DNA from: Falsiroseomonas algicola
Lineage (GTDB): Bacteria; Pseudomonadota; Alphaproteobacteria; Acetobacterales; Acetobacteraceae
Assembly: GCF_011040385.1 (NCBI RefSeq)
Contig: NZ_JAAIKB010000003.1
Location: 310,001-374,000 of the forward strand
Direction: 5' to 3'
DNA length: 64,000 nt
Shown: in pieces, positions 26,166-37,139 of the stretch
Layout of the letters: each line of letters starts with the position of its first letter
Numbering within the stretch: the first letter of the stretch is position 1
Position numbers and translations under genes: made by a program
Notes under the pieces: generated by a model
The model's input: only the letters and a program-made list of their open reading frames with translations
Databases searched by the model: none
What the model was told of the DNA's origin: nothing

Positions 26166-27470
26166 ATGCGCGCCATGAACGACGACCAACGCGGCCTGCC
26201 CGAGCTGGAGACCGTGGCCGGCGACTACCTGGAGCGGGAAGGGCCCGACCTGCTCGACCGGTGGGAGAGGCACCAGGCCTTCTGGGAGGCCAGGATGGCG
26301 GCGGGGCTCGATGCCCAGCCGCGGGTGATGCTGGACCGGGTCGGCCCGGAAGCCCATGTGCTGACGCGGGGCCAGGACCGGATGCGGGGCGTGAACTTCG
26401 CCTCCCCGGACTACCTCTCCCTCTCCACCCATCCGGCGCTGGCGCAGGCGGCGAAGGAGGCGATCGGCCGCTGGGGCCTCGGGGCCTCAGGGCCCGTCAG
26501 CGTCCAGGGGGGCAGCCTGCCGCAGCAGGTGCTGGAGGAGCGGATCGCGGACCTGCTCTGCTGCCGCGATGCCACCGTCTTCCCCTCCGGCTGGGCCGCC
26601 ACCCACAGCGTGCTGACGACGCTGCTGCGGGAGGAGGATCACATCATCCTGGACCCCGCCGCCCATCCCGCGCTGCGGGAGGCCTCGGCCCGGGCCACAC
26701 CGAACCGCCATGCCGTGTCCCAGAGCAATCCCGGCGCGGTCGCCGCCTACCTCGCCCTGCTGCGGTTGCGCCATCCGCGGGCCGGCCTGCTGGTCGTGGC
26801 GGAGACGATCTGCGCCGCCGATAGCGGGGAGCACGATCTGCGGGCGCTGCGCGATGCCTGCCGCGAACACGGCGCCACCTTCATGGTCTGCGTGGGCCAT
26901 GACCTGGGCGCGATCGGGAATGGCGGCCTCGGCGTGCTGGGCGAACAGGGGCTGGCGGGGGAGGTCGACATCGTCGTCGGATCCTTCGCCGCCAGTTTCG
27001 GCAGCGCGGGCGGCTTCGTGGCCGGCAATGCCAGCGGGCTGAAGCCGGCGTTGCTGGCCTTTGCCGGGCCGCTGCAGCACGCCACCGCCTTCTCCCCCGT
27101 CCAGGCCTGCATCGTGCTGGCCGCGCTCGACCTGCTGCGGTCGGCGGAGGGCGCGCAGCGGCGGCGGCGGCTGATGGCCAATGCGCTGCAGCTTCGCCAA
27201 GGCCTTGCGGCGCGCGCCTTCACCGTGCCGGGGCGGCCAAGCGGCATCGTGCCGGTGGAGATCGGCGCCATCGCCGATGCGCGGCGCCTGACCCGCGCCG
27301 CCATCGCGCGCGGCGGGCTGGTGGAACTGGTCGAGCATCCGGAGGTGCCACGCTACAGCGCCCGCTGGCGGCTGCACGTGATGGCCGACCATACGGAGGC
27401 GCAGATCGAGCGCATCATCGGCATCGCCGTCGCGGCGCGGGAGGAGGCGCAGCCCCGCCTGACAGGGTGA
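26166..27470 (+). CDS. AOS-family aminotransferase homologue lacking the PLP lysine
   Basis: 434 aa. Fold and motifs match 8-amino-7-oxononanoate synthase/KBL enzymes: NFASPDYLSLSTHP, FPSGWAATHSVL, HIILDPAAHPA, GHDLGAIGNGGLGVLG and GSFAASFGSAGGFVAG. In active enzymes the last block reads G-T/S-F/L-S-K; here the Schiff-base lysine is Ala276. The Asp that pairs with the PLP ring nitrogen, three residues before the motif His (His245), is Cys242. It should therefore not work as a normal PLP enzyme. The ATG at 26166 has GAGGAGAA 8 bp upstream. Divergent from the SARP gene and 43 bp ahead of the peptide ABC operon, it may be a scaffold or sensor. All other conserved glycines are kept, so it is not a decayed gene. 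Confidence 0.85.
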   Translation: MRAMNDDQRGLPELETVAGDYLEREGPDLLDRWERHQAFWEARMAAGLDAQPRVMLDRVGPEAHVLTRGQDRMRGVNFASPDYLSLSTHPALAQAAKEAIGRWGLGASGPVSVQGGSLPQQVLEERIADLLCCRDATVFPSGWAATHSVLTTLLREEDHIILDPAAHPALREASARATPNRHAVSQSNPGAVAAYLALLRLRHPRAGLLVVAETICAADSGEHDLRALRDACREHGATFMVCVGHDLGAIGNGGLGVLGEQGLAGEVDIVVGSFAASFGSAGGFVAGNASGLKPALLAFAGPLQHATAFSPVQACIVLAALDLLRSAEGAQRRRRLMANALQLRQGLAARAFTVPGRPSGIVPVEIGAIADARRLTRAAIARGGLVELVEHPEVPRYSARWRLHVMADHTEAQIERIIGIAVAAREEAQPRLTG

Positions 27471-27513
27471 CAAGGCGGGTTGACACCGGCCGCCCGGCGC
27501 GAAGACTGGGTGC

Positions 27514-29310
27514 ATGCATGAAGACCGGTTGCGCCACCTCCTCGACCTGATTCGCGGGGGCGTGCTGTCGCGCCGCGATGCCCTCCGGCGCCTTGCGGGC
27601 CTCGGCCTGACCGCGCCGATGGCGACGCAGGTGATGGCGCTGGCGGGCGTGTCGCCCGCGGCGGCGCAGGCCCCCGGTGCCGAGCCCGTCCGGCGTGGCG
27701 GCGGCGGCCCGCTCCGGCTGCTCTACTGGCAGGCGCCGACCCTGCTGAACCCGCATTTCGCGACCGGCGCCACCAACCAGGATGCGTCGCGCATCTTCTA
27801 CGAACCGCTGGCGGGCTGGGCGGCGGATGGCACGCTGCTGCCGGTGCTGGCGGCGGAGATCCCCTCCATCGAGAATGGCGGGCTGGCGCCGGATGGCCGG
27901 TCCGTGACCTGGAAGATCAAGCCCGGCGTGCGCTGGCATGACGGCGTGGCCCTGACGGCGGATGACCTGGTCTTCAACTGGGACTACGCCCGCAACCCCG
28001 CCACGGCGGCCGTGACGGCCGGCAGCTATCGCGACGTGACGGTGGTGAAGGTCGATGACCTGACGGTGCGGGTCGAGTTCCGCCAGCCCACGCCCTTCTG
28101 GGCGGAGACCTTCGTCGGATCGCGCGGCCTGATCGTCCCGAAGCATCTGTTCGAGCGCTACGTGGGCGCGGCATCGCGCGATGCGCCGGCGAACCTCCGG
28201 CCCGTCGGCACGGGGGCCTATCGCTTCGTCTCCTTCGCGCCGGGCGATGTGCTGCATGCGAGCCTGAACCCCGACTACCACCTGCCCACCCGCCCCTTCT
28301 TCGACACGCTGGAGGTGAAGGGCGGCGGCGATGCGACGAGTGCCGCGCGCGCCGTGCTGCAGACCGCCGACTACGACTTCGCCTGGAACCTGGCGGTGGA
28401 GGACGACATCCTGAAGCGCCTGGAAGCCGCCGGGCGGGGACGCGTCGTCTTCATCGAGGGTGGCGACATCGAACTGCTGCACCTGAACCCGACCGACCCC
28501 AACCGGGAGGTGGAGGGGGAGCGGTCGCACGCCTCCACCACCCATCCCGCCCTGTCCGATCCGGCGGTGCGCCAGGCGATCGGCCTGCTGGTGGATCGCG
28601 ACGCGCTGGAACAGTTCATCTATGGCCGCGGCGGCCCCGCCACCGGCAATGTGCTCAACAACCCGCCCCGCTTCCGCCCGCCCCAGCCTTCCCGCGCCTT
28701 CAGCGTGGAGCGCGCGAATGAGGTGCTGGAGGCGGCGGGCTGGCGCCGCGGCCCGGATGGCATCCGCGCGAAGGACGGCGTGCGGCTGCGCTTCGTGCTG
28801 CAGACCTCCGTCAACGCGCCGCGCCAGCGCACCCAGGCGCTGATCAAGGCGGCCGCGCTGCGGGCGGGCATCGATGTGGAGGTGAAGGCCGTGGCGGCCA
28901 CGGTCTTCTTCTCCTCCGACGTCGCCAATCCCGATACCTACACGAAGTTCTACGCCGACCTGCAGATGTTCACGACGGTGATGACGCAGGCGGACCCGCA
29001 GCGCTTCATGAACCAGTTCGTGTCCTGGGAAATGGCAAGCCGCGCCAATCGCTGGCAGGGCCGCAATATCTATCGCTGGCGCTCGCCCGAGTATGACCGG
29101 CTGTTCCGGGAGGCGGAGGGGGAGCTGGACCCGATCCGCCGTGCCGACCTGTTCCTGCGCATGAACGCGTTGGTCCTGGCCGATGGCTACGTCATCCCGC
29201 TGGTCGGGCGGCCGCGCGTCAACGCGCATGCGAACGCGCTGCGCCCCGTGCTGAGCGCCTGGGACAACACCCTCTGGCTGCTGAGCCATTGGGGTCGCGA
29301 AGGGGGCTAG
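27514..29310 (+). CDS. ABC transporter substrate-binding protein, family 5 (peptide/opine type), copy 1
   Basis: 598 aa. A Tat-like signal (LSRRDALRRLAGLGLTAPMATQ, cut after AAAQA) exports it to the periplasm. Then the SBP_bac_5 fold: LLYWQAPTLLNPHF, YEPLAGWAADGTLLPVLAAEIPS, TWKIKPGVRWHDG-ALTADD, LRPVGTGAYRF, SDPAVRQAI. It presents a peptide-like or opine-like ligand to the permease encoded by the same gene series. It has the same length as copy 2 (30709) and is very similar along its whole length, so it arose by duplication. It lies 43 bp after the AOS-like gene. Confidence 0.93.
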   Translation: MHEDRLRHLLDLIRGGVLSRRDALRRLAGLGLTAPMATQVMALAGVSPAAAQAPGAEPVRRGGGGPLRLLYWQAPTLLNPHFATGATNQDASRIFYEPLAGWAADGTLLPVLAAEIPSIENGGLAPDGRSVTWKIKPGVRWHDGVALTADDLVFNWDYARNPATAAVTAGSYRDVTVVKVDDLTVRVEFRQPTPFWAETFVGSRGLIVPKHLFERYVGAASRDAPANLRPVGTGAYRFVSFAPGDVLHASLNPDYHLPTRPFFDTLEVKGGGDATSAARAVLQTADYDFAWNLAVEDDILKRLEAAGRGRVVFIEGGDIELLHLNPTDPNREVEGERSHASTTHPALSDPAVRQAIGLLVDRDALEQFIYGRGGPATGNVLNNPPRFRPPQPSRAFSVERANEVLEAAGWRRGPDGIRAKDGVRLRFVLQTSVNAPRQRTQALIKAAALRAGIDVEVKAVAATVFFSSDVANPDTYTKFYADLQMFTTVMTQADPQRFMNQFVSWEMASRANRWQGRNIYRWRSPEYDRLFREAEGELDPIRRADLFLRMNALVLADGYVIPLVGRPRVNAHANALRPVLSAWDNTLWLLSHWGREGG

Positions 29311-29340
29311 GAAGCCGGGCGGCGAGGGGCCTAGGCTTCC
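29310..29340 (+). terminator. Hairpin after the first binding-protein gene
   Basis: GGAAGCC (29310-29316) and GGCTTCC (29334-29340) pair around a 17-nt G-rich loop, starting at the last base of the stop codon. There is no T tract. It probably reduces, rather than stops, read-through to the amidohydrolase gene 26 bp later. Confidence 0.4.
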
Positions 29341-29365
29341 CACCTTGGCAGGCAGGAGCCCCCGC

Positions 29366-30568
29366 ATGACCGCCGCTTCCGTGATCGAGGCCGTGCAGGC
29401 CTGGCAGCCCGAACTCGCCGCCATCCGCCGCGACATCCACGCCCATCCCGAACTTGGCATGGAGGAGCATCGGACCTCCGCCCTGGTGGCGCGCTACCTG
29501 GAGCGGCTGGGGATCGAGGTCGCGACGGGGATCGGCAAGCTCGGCGTGGTGGCGACCATCAAGGGCACGCTGCCGGGCCAGCGGGTGATCGGGCTGCGGG
29601 CGGATATGGACGCGCTGGCGATCGAGGAGCAGACGGGCAAGCCCTGGGCCTCCACCACGCCGGGGCTGATGCATGCCTGCGGGCATGACGGCCACACGAC
29701 GATGCTGCTGGGGGCGGCGAAGTATCTCGCGGCGAACCGGGATTTTGCCGGCACCGTCCACCTGATCTTCCAGCCCGCCGAGGAAGGGCGTGGCGGCGCC
29801 AAGGCGATGCTGGAGGACGGGCTGTTCGACCGCTTCCCCTGCGATGCCATCTACGGCCTGCACAACAAGCCGACGATCCCGGCCGGGCGCTTCGCCATCC
29901 GCAAGGGCCCCGCGCTGGCGGCGGCGGACAGCTTCACGGTGGTGTTCCACGGCACCGGCGGCCATGGCGGTTCGGCGCCGCACCTGGCGACCGATGTAAC
30001 GGTGGTGCAGGCGCATTTCGTGCTCGCGCTGCAGACCATCATCGGCCGCAACGTGCCGGCGGTGGAGAGCGCCGTGCTCAGCGTCGGCGCGATTGCAGGC
30101 GGGTCGCTCAAGGCGTCGAACGTCATGCCGGCGATGCTGACGGTGACGGGCACGTCGCGCAGCTACACGCCCGTGGTGCGGGACCTGCTGGAGCGGCGGA
30201 TCGGCGAGTTGGCGCATGGTCTGGCGGCGATGCATGGCTGCACGGCGGAGGTCGGCTACCGCCGCGGCGTGCCGCCGACCGTCAACCACCCGGAGCAGAC
30301 GGAGGTCGCCATGGCGGCGGCGGCCGATCTGGTGGGGGAGGCGCTGCTCGACCGGAACATGACGCCCGTCATGGGCGCCGAGGATTTCGGCCTGATGCTG
30401 GAGAAGCGGCCGGGCGCCTTCATGTTCCTCGGCGGCGGCACGGGGCCGGATGGCGTCTCCCCCAATGTCCACACGCCGCTCTTCGACTTCAACGACGACA
30501 TCATCCCGATGGGCGTCGCCTACTGGGCCAGCATCGTGGCGCAGGAACTGGGCGGGCAGCGGCGCTGA
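29366..30568 (+). CDS. M20-family amidohydrolase (hippurate/N-acyl-amino-acid hydrolase type)
   Basis: 400 aa, standard for M20D. Metal-binding blocks are intact: LRADMDALAIEE, MHACGHDGHTTMLLGAAK, QPAEEGRGGAKAM with the catalytic Glu pair, YGLHNKP, HGTGGHGGSAPH, and MGAEDFGLML near the C-terminus. It removes an acyl group from amino acids, or hydrolyses a related amide, in the cytoplasm; there is no signal peptide. Placed between two binding-protein genes of one transporter, it most likely hydrolyses what the transporter imports. GGCAGGAG precedes the ATG. Confidence 0.92.
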   Translation: MTAASVIEAVQAWQPELAAIRRDIHAHPELGMEEHRTSALVARYLERLGIEVATGIGKLGVVATIKGTLPGQRVIGLRADMDALAIEEQTGKPWASTTPGLMHACGHDGHTTMLLGAAKYLAANRDFAGTVHLIFQPAEEGRGGAKAMLEDGLFDRFPCDAIYGLHNKPTIPAGRFAIRKGPALAAADSFTVVFHGTGGHGGSAPHLATDVTVVQAHFVLALQTIIGRNVPAVESAVLSVGAIAGGSLKASNVMPAMLTVTGTSRSYTPVVRDLLERRIGELAHGLAAMHGCTAEVGYRRGVPPTVNHPEQTEVAMAAAADLVGEALLDRNMTPVMGAEDFGLMLEKRPGAFMFLGGGTGPDGVSPNVHTPLFDFNDDIIPMGVAYWASIVAQELGGQRR

Positions 30569-30708
30569 AAAAGGGCGATCGGGGCCTTGCCGAAAATGGC
30601 TGGCGGCGCCGCCACAATCCTGTAGCGTGATGGACGACAGGGGTAGCGGCTGGACGGTCCGGACAACGGGCTGCCAGGCCGGATGAGGCAGTATTCGGGA
30701 GAGTTGGG

Positions 30709-32505
30709 ATGACGGAAGACGAACTCCGCTCGCTGATCGGCCGTGTGAAGCGCGGCACGCTGTCGCGACGAGGATTCGTGAAGCGCGTGGCGGCCGTGGG
30801 CCTGACGGCGCCGATGGCGACGCAGCTCCTGGCCGTGACGGGCGCGGCGCCGGCGGCCGCGCAATCCATGCCGGCCTATCGCCCGACGCGGCGCGGCGGC
30901 GGCGGGCCACTGAAGATCCTCTACTGGCAGGCGGCGACGCTGCTCAATCCGCACTTCGCCAATGGCAGCACCAACCAGGAAGCGGCACGCATCTTCTACG
31001 AGCCGCTGGCCGGCTGGGCCGCCGATGGCACGCTGGTGCCGATCCTGGCGGCCGAGATCCCGAGCCGGGAGGCCGGTACCCTGGCGGCGGACGGCAAATC
31101 CGTGACCTGGAAGCTGAAGCAGGGCGTGACCTGGCATGACGGCACGCCCTTCACGGCGGACGACGTCGTCTTCAACTGGGAATACGCCCGCAATCCCGCC
31201 AATGCGACGGTGACGTCCGGCAGCTACAAGGACATCAATGTCGTCAAGGTGGACGCCCATACCGTCCGCGTGGAGTTCCAGAAGCCGACGCCCTTCTGGG
31301 CTGATGCCTTCGTCGCCACGCGCGGCATGCTGATCCCGAAGCATCTCTTCCAGAACTTCGCTGGTGCCAATTCACGCGATGCGCCGACCAATCTGCGCCC
31401 CGTCGGCACCGGCCCCTACCGCTTCGTCAGCTTCGCGCCGGGCGATTTGCTGCGCGGCGAGCTGAACCCGAACTACCACCGGGAGAACCGGCCCTACTTC
31501 GACACGATCGAGATCAAGGGCGGCGGCGATGCCGTCTCCGCCGCGCGCGCCGTGCTGCAGACCGCGGATTTCGACTTCGCGTGGAATCTGCAGGTGGAGG
31601 AGGAGGTGCTGGCGCGGCTCGAGGCCTCGGGCCGCGGCAAGGTCAATGTCGTGGACAGCGGCAATATCGAGTTCATCCAGCTCAACGTCACCGACCCGAA
31701 CACGGAAGTGGATGGCGAACGGTCGTCGATCCGCACGACGCATCCGGCCTTCTCCGACCCCGCGGTGCGCCAGGCCATGAACTTCCTCTGCGACAAGAAT
31801 TCGCTGCAGCAGTTCATCTATGGCCGCGCCGGCAAGGCGACGCCCAACTTCCTCAACAACCCGCCGCGCTACCGGTCGGAGGCGATGCGCTCCGAATTCA
31901 GCATCCAGAAGGCGAATGAGGTGCTGGATGCCGCGGGCTGGGTGCGGGGCCGCGACGGCATCCGCGCCAAGGGCAATGTCCGGCTGCGCTTCGTCTACCA
32001 GACCTCCGTCAACGCGCCGCGGCAGCGGACCCAGGCGCTGATCAAGCAGGCGGCGCAGCGCGCGGGCATCGACCTGGAGCTGAAGTCCGTCGTCGCCACG
32101 GTCTTCTTCTCCTCCGACGTCGCGAACCCGGATACCTATCCGAAGTTCTACGCCGACATGCAGATGTACACGACGACGATGACGGAGGCCGATCCGCAGA
32201 CCTTCATGAACCAATACGTGTCATGGGAGGTCAGCCAGAAGTCCAACAACTGGCAGGGCCGCAACGTGCTGCGCTTCCGGAACGAGGAATATGACCGCGT
32301 CTTCCGCGAGGCGGATGGGGAGATGGATCCGGTCAAGCGCACCGCGCAGCTGATCCGGCTGAACGACATCGTCTGCGGCAGCCACCACATCATCCCGCTG
32401 CTCAGCCGGCCCAACGTCTCCGGCCAGATCAACGCGATGCGCACCAACCTCAGCGGCTGGGACAACTACCACTGGATGATCGCGGATTGGTACAAGGAAG
32501 CCTGA
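30709..32505 (+). CDS. ABC transporter substrate-binding protein, family 5, copy 2
   Basis: 598 aa and collinear with the copy at 27514 (shared NPHFA, YEPLAGWAADGTL, TWHDG, TNLRPVGTG, TSVNAPRQRTQALIK and FFSSDVANPDTY blocks). The Tat-like signal reads LSRRGFVKRVAAVGLTAPMATQ. GGGAGAGTTGGG precedes the ATG. The ligand region differs in places (for example IEFIQLNVTDP against IELLHLNPTDP), so the two copies could bind related but distinct ligands. It directly precedes the permease genes and is probably the principal receptor. The 140-bp leader before it could carry its own promoter (TTGCCG near 30588). Confidence 0.93.
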   Translation: MTEDELRSLIGRVKRGTLSRRGFVKRVAAVGLTAPMATQLLAVTGAAPAAAQSMPAYRPTRRGGGGPLKILYWQAATLLNPHFANGSTNQEAARIFYEPLAGWAADGTLVPILAAEIPSREAGTLAADGKSVTWKLKQGVTWHDGTPFTADDVVFNWEYARNPANATVTSGSYKDINVVKVDAHTVRVEFQKPTPFWADAFVATRGMLIPKHLFQNFAGANSRDAPTNLRPVGTGPYRFVSFAPGDLLRGELNPNYHRENRPYFDTIEIKGGGDAVSAARAVLQTADFDFAWNLQVEEEVLARLEASGRGKVNVVDSGNIEFIQLNVTDPNTEVDGERSSIRTTHPAFSDPAVRQAMNFLCDKNSLQQFIYGRAGKATPNFLNNPPRYRSEAMRSEFSIQKANEVLDAAGWVRGRDGIRAKGNVRLRFVYQTSVNAPRQRTQALIKQAAQRAGIDLELKSVVATVFFSSDVANPDTYPKFYADMQMYTTTMTEADPQTFMNQYVSWEVSQKSNNWQGRNVLRFRNEEYDRVFREADGEMDPVKRTAQLIRLNDIVCGSHHIIPLLSRPNVSGQINAMRTNLSGWDNYHWMIADWYKEA

Positions 32506-32514
32506 GCTTCCCCT

Positions 32515-33474
32515 GTGGCCAACTACCTTCTCCGCCGCCTGCTGATCGCGATCCCGAGCCTGCTCGGGATCAGCGTCATCCTCTTCGTGGTGCTGGCGCT
32601 GGCGCCGGGCGATCCCTTCGGGGAGCTGACGACGAACCCGGCGATCCCGCCCGAGGTGCGCGCGAATCTCCGCGCCAGCCTCGGGCTGGATGACCCGATC
32701 CACCTTCGCTACATCAGCTGGCTGACGGCCATGATGAAGGGCGACTGGGGCTATTCCTTCGTCAGCCGCATCCCCGTGGACCAGCTGATCCTGCAGCGCC
32801 TGCCGACGACGCTCGCCGTCATCGGCATTTCTCAAATTGTGGCCCTGGCCATTGCGCTGCCGGTGGGCGTTTACGCCGCAACCAGGCCCTATTCGATCTT
32901 CGACCAGGTCGCGAATACGCTGGCCTTCGTGGGTTTCTCCCTGCCGACCTTCTTCACGGGCCTGGTCTTCATCCTGATCTTTTCCATCACGCTGGACTGG
33001 CTGCCCTTCGTCTATCGCACCGGCATCGATGCCAGCGGCTGGCGGTGGTGGTGGGAGCAGTTCCGGCAATCGATCATGCCGATCATGGTGCTGGGCCTGT
33101 TCCAGGGGGCGACCTGGACGCGCTTCGTGCGCTCCGCCGTGCTGGACGTGATCCGGCTGGACTACGTCACCACCGCGCGGTCCAAGGGACTGACGGAGGG
33201 CACCGTCACCATGAAGCATGTGGTGCGCAACGCGATGATCCCCGTGGTCACGCTGGTGGCGCTGCAGATGCCGGCGGTATTCGGCGGCGCCATCGTGACG
33301 GAGCAGATCTTCCGCGTGCCGGGCATCGGCAGCCTGCTGATCACCTCCATCCTCGCCAACGACACGCCGGTGATCATGGCGGTGACCTTCGTCTTCGCCG
33401 CCCTCGTCATCTTCTTCAACCTGCTCGCGGACATCCTGTATGGCTGGCTCGATCCCCGCATCAGCTACAGCTAG
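32515..33474 (+). CDS. Peptide-type ABC transporter permease (DppB-like)
   Basis: 319 aa with six predicted membrane helices. Typical DppB features: N-terminal YLLRRLLIAIPSLLGISVILF, then LGLDDPIHLRYISWL, and the EAA loop VIRLDYVTTARSKGLTEGTVTMKHVVRNAMIPVVT, where the ATPase docks. The start is GTG, 9 bp after the binding-protein stop, and its ribosome-binding site is weak. Pairs with the DppC-like subunit to form the channel in the inner membrane. Confidence 0.94.
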   Translation: MANYLLRRLLIAIPSLLGISVILFVVLALAPGDPFGELTTNPAIPPEVRANLRASLGLDDPIHLRYISWLTAMMKGDWGYSFVSRIPVDQLILQRLPTTLAVIGISQIVALAIALPVGVYAATRPYSIFDQVANTLAFVGFSLPTFFTGLVFILIFSITLDWLPFVYRTGIDASGWRWWWEQFRQSIMPIMVLGLFQGATWTRFVRSAVLDVIRLDYVTTARSKGLTEGTVTMKHVVRNAMIPVVTLVALQMPAVFGGAIVTEQIFRVPGIGSLLITSILANDTPVIMAVTFVFAALVIFFNLLADILYGWLDPRISYS

Positions 33475-34365
33475 CGTCCCCGCAAGCCGCCCCCGGGTCG
33501 GTCCGTGGCAGGAGGTCTGGCGCCGCTACCGCAAGCACAGGCTTGCGGTGGTCAGCGGCGTCATCCTGCTGACGCTGATCCTGGGCGTGCTGCTGGGCCC
33601 GCTGGTCTGGACGCTGCCGATCGACGAGATCGACTTCTCCGCGCGGTTGCAGGGCCCGTCCTGGGAGCATCCGCTGGGCACGGACGATCTCGGCCAGGAC
33701 CTGCTGGCGCGCATCCTCTATGGCGGGCGCATCTCGCTGGCCGTGGGCTTCGCGGCGATGCTGGTGGCGGTGGTCGTCGGCGTCGTCGTGGGCGCCCTGG
33801 CGGGCATGTCCGGCCCGCGGGGCGATGCGGCGCTGATGTGGGTGACGGACCTGTTCCTGGCCCTGCCGCAGCTGCCGTTGCTGCTGCTGATCATCTACCT
33901 CTTCCGCGACAGCCTGAAGGAGGTGGTGGGGCCGGAGGTCGGGGTCTTCATCCTGATCGTCGCCGTCATCGGCGGCTTCCGCTGGATGCCCGTGGCCCGC
34001 CTGGTGCGCGCGCAGTTCCTCTCGTTGCGGGAGAAGGAATTCGTGGAGGCGGCGCGGGCCCTGGGCGCATCCCGCACCCGCCTGGTGGTGCGCCACATCC
34101 TGCCGAATGCGCTGGGGCCCGTGATCGTCGCCGCCACCATCGACGTGGCCGCGGCGATCCTGGCGGAATCGACGCTGTCCTTCCTCGGCCTCGGCTTCCC
34201 GCCGGATATTCCGACCTGGGGACGACTGCTCTTCGACGCCAAGGATCACCTGGATTTCTCGCCGCACTGGGCGCTGTTCCCGGGGCTCGCCATCTTCCTG
34301 ACCGTCCTCAGCATCAACTATGTCGGCGACGGGCTGCGCGATGCGCTGGACCCGAGGCGCGTGCA

Positions 34366-34369
<4 letters not shown>
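33440..34369 (+). CDS. Peptide-type ABC transporter permease (DppC-like)
   Basis: 309 aa. A cytoplasmic N-terminus (WRRYRKHRLAVVSGVIL), then HPLGTDDLGQDLLARILYGGRISL, the standard DppC entry block, and the EAA loop FVEAARALGASRTRLVVRHILPNALGP. About six membrane helices. The ATG at 33440 overlaps the end of the DppB-like gene by 35 bp; a later start would remove conserved residues before the first helix. Its stop overlaps the next start in GTGA. Confidence 0.93.
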
Positions 34370-35337
<968 letters not shown>

Positions 35338-35347
35338 GGCGCGCGCG

Positions 35348-36322
35348 ATGACCGAACCGCTGCTGTCCGTCCGCAACCTTCAGAAGCGCTTCGACGTCCG
35401 GGGCGGGCTGCTGCGGCGGACGATCGGCCAGGTGCATGCCGTCTCCGGCGTGTCCTTCGACCTCGCGCCCGGGGAGACGCTGGGCCTGGTCGGTGAATCC
35501 GGCTGCGGGAAATCCACCACCGGCCGCCTGATCCTGCGCCTCATCGAGCCCAGCGATGGCGAGGTCTGGTTCCAGGGGCGCAACGTCACCGCGCTGGATC
35601 ACAACCAGCTCGGCACGCTGCGGCGCGACCTGCAGATCATCTTCCAGGACCCCTTCGCCAGCCTGAACCCCCGCATGACCGTCGGCGCCATCATCGCGGA
35701 GGCGCTGATCATCCATGGCCTGGCGAAGACGCGGCAGGAGCGCGAGGAGCGTGTGGTCGAGCTGCTGGAGACGGTCGGGCTGAACGCCGACCACATGCGG
35801 CGCTTCCCGCATGAATTCTCCGGCGGCCAGCGCCAGCGCATCGGGATCGCCCGCGCGCTCGCGGTTTCCCCCAAGCTCGTCGTCTGCGACGAACCCGTCA
35901 GCGCGCTCGATGTCTCGATCCAGGCGCAGGTGGTGAACCTGCTGGAGGACCTGCAGGAGAAGTTCGGCCTCACCTACCTCTTCATCGCGCATGACCTGTC
36001 GGTGGTGGAGCACATCAGCGACCGGGTGGCGGTGATGTATCTCGGCCGCGTCGTCGAGATCGCCTCCTCCCGCGACCTCTACGACACGCCGCTGCACCCC
36101 TATACGGAGGCGCTGCTCTCGGCCGTGCCGATCCCGGATCCCACGGTGAAGCGCACGCGCATCCGCCTGCAGGGGGATGTGCCAAACCCGATCAACCCGC
36201 CCAGCGGATGCCACTTCCACACGCGCTGCCCGATCGCGAAACCCGACCCCTGTTCGACGGTGGTGCCGGAACTGCGCCAGGCGCGCGACGGCCATTGGGT
36301 GGCCTGCCACCTCCGGGGGTAG
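35348..36322 (+). CDS. Peptide-type ABC transporter ATPase (DppF-like)
   Basis: 324 aa. Walker [11 protein letters not shown]-loop [15 protein letters not shown], signature [14 protein letters not shown], Walker [13 protein letters not shown], and His switch IAHDLS. The C-terminus contains the oligopeptide-type domain [11 protein letters not shown]. Last gene of the transporter series and 10 bp behind the DppD-like gene. It ends 3 bp from the convergent response-regulator gene, with no terminator between them. Confidence 0.95.
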   Translation: MTEPLLSVRNLQKRFDVRGGLLRRTIGQVHAVSGVSFDLAPGETLGLVGESGCGKSTTGRLILRLIEPSDGEVWFQGRNVTALDHNQLGTLRRDLQIIFQDPFASLNPRMTVGAIIAEALIIHGLAKTRQEREERVVELLETVGLNADHMRRFPHEFSGGQRQRIGIARALAVSPKLVVCDEPVSALDVSIQAQVVNLLEDLQEKFGLTYLFIAHDLSVVEHISDRVAVMYLGRVVEIASSRDLYDTPLHPYTEALLSAVPIPDPTVKRTRIRLQGDVPNPINPPSGCHFHTRCPIAKPDPCSTVVPELRQARDGHWVACHLRG

Positions 36323-36325
36323 CGG

Positions 36326-37105
<780 letters not shown>

Positions 37106-37139
37106 GTCGACACGGGAGAATTGGTGCCGGGGCGTAACC

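Noticed and set aside
29219-30910. A 563-codon minus-strand frame
   Set aside because: Antisense to the M20 hydrolase and a binding-protein gene, both well supported.
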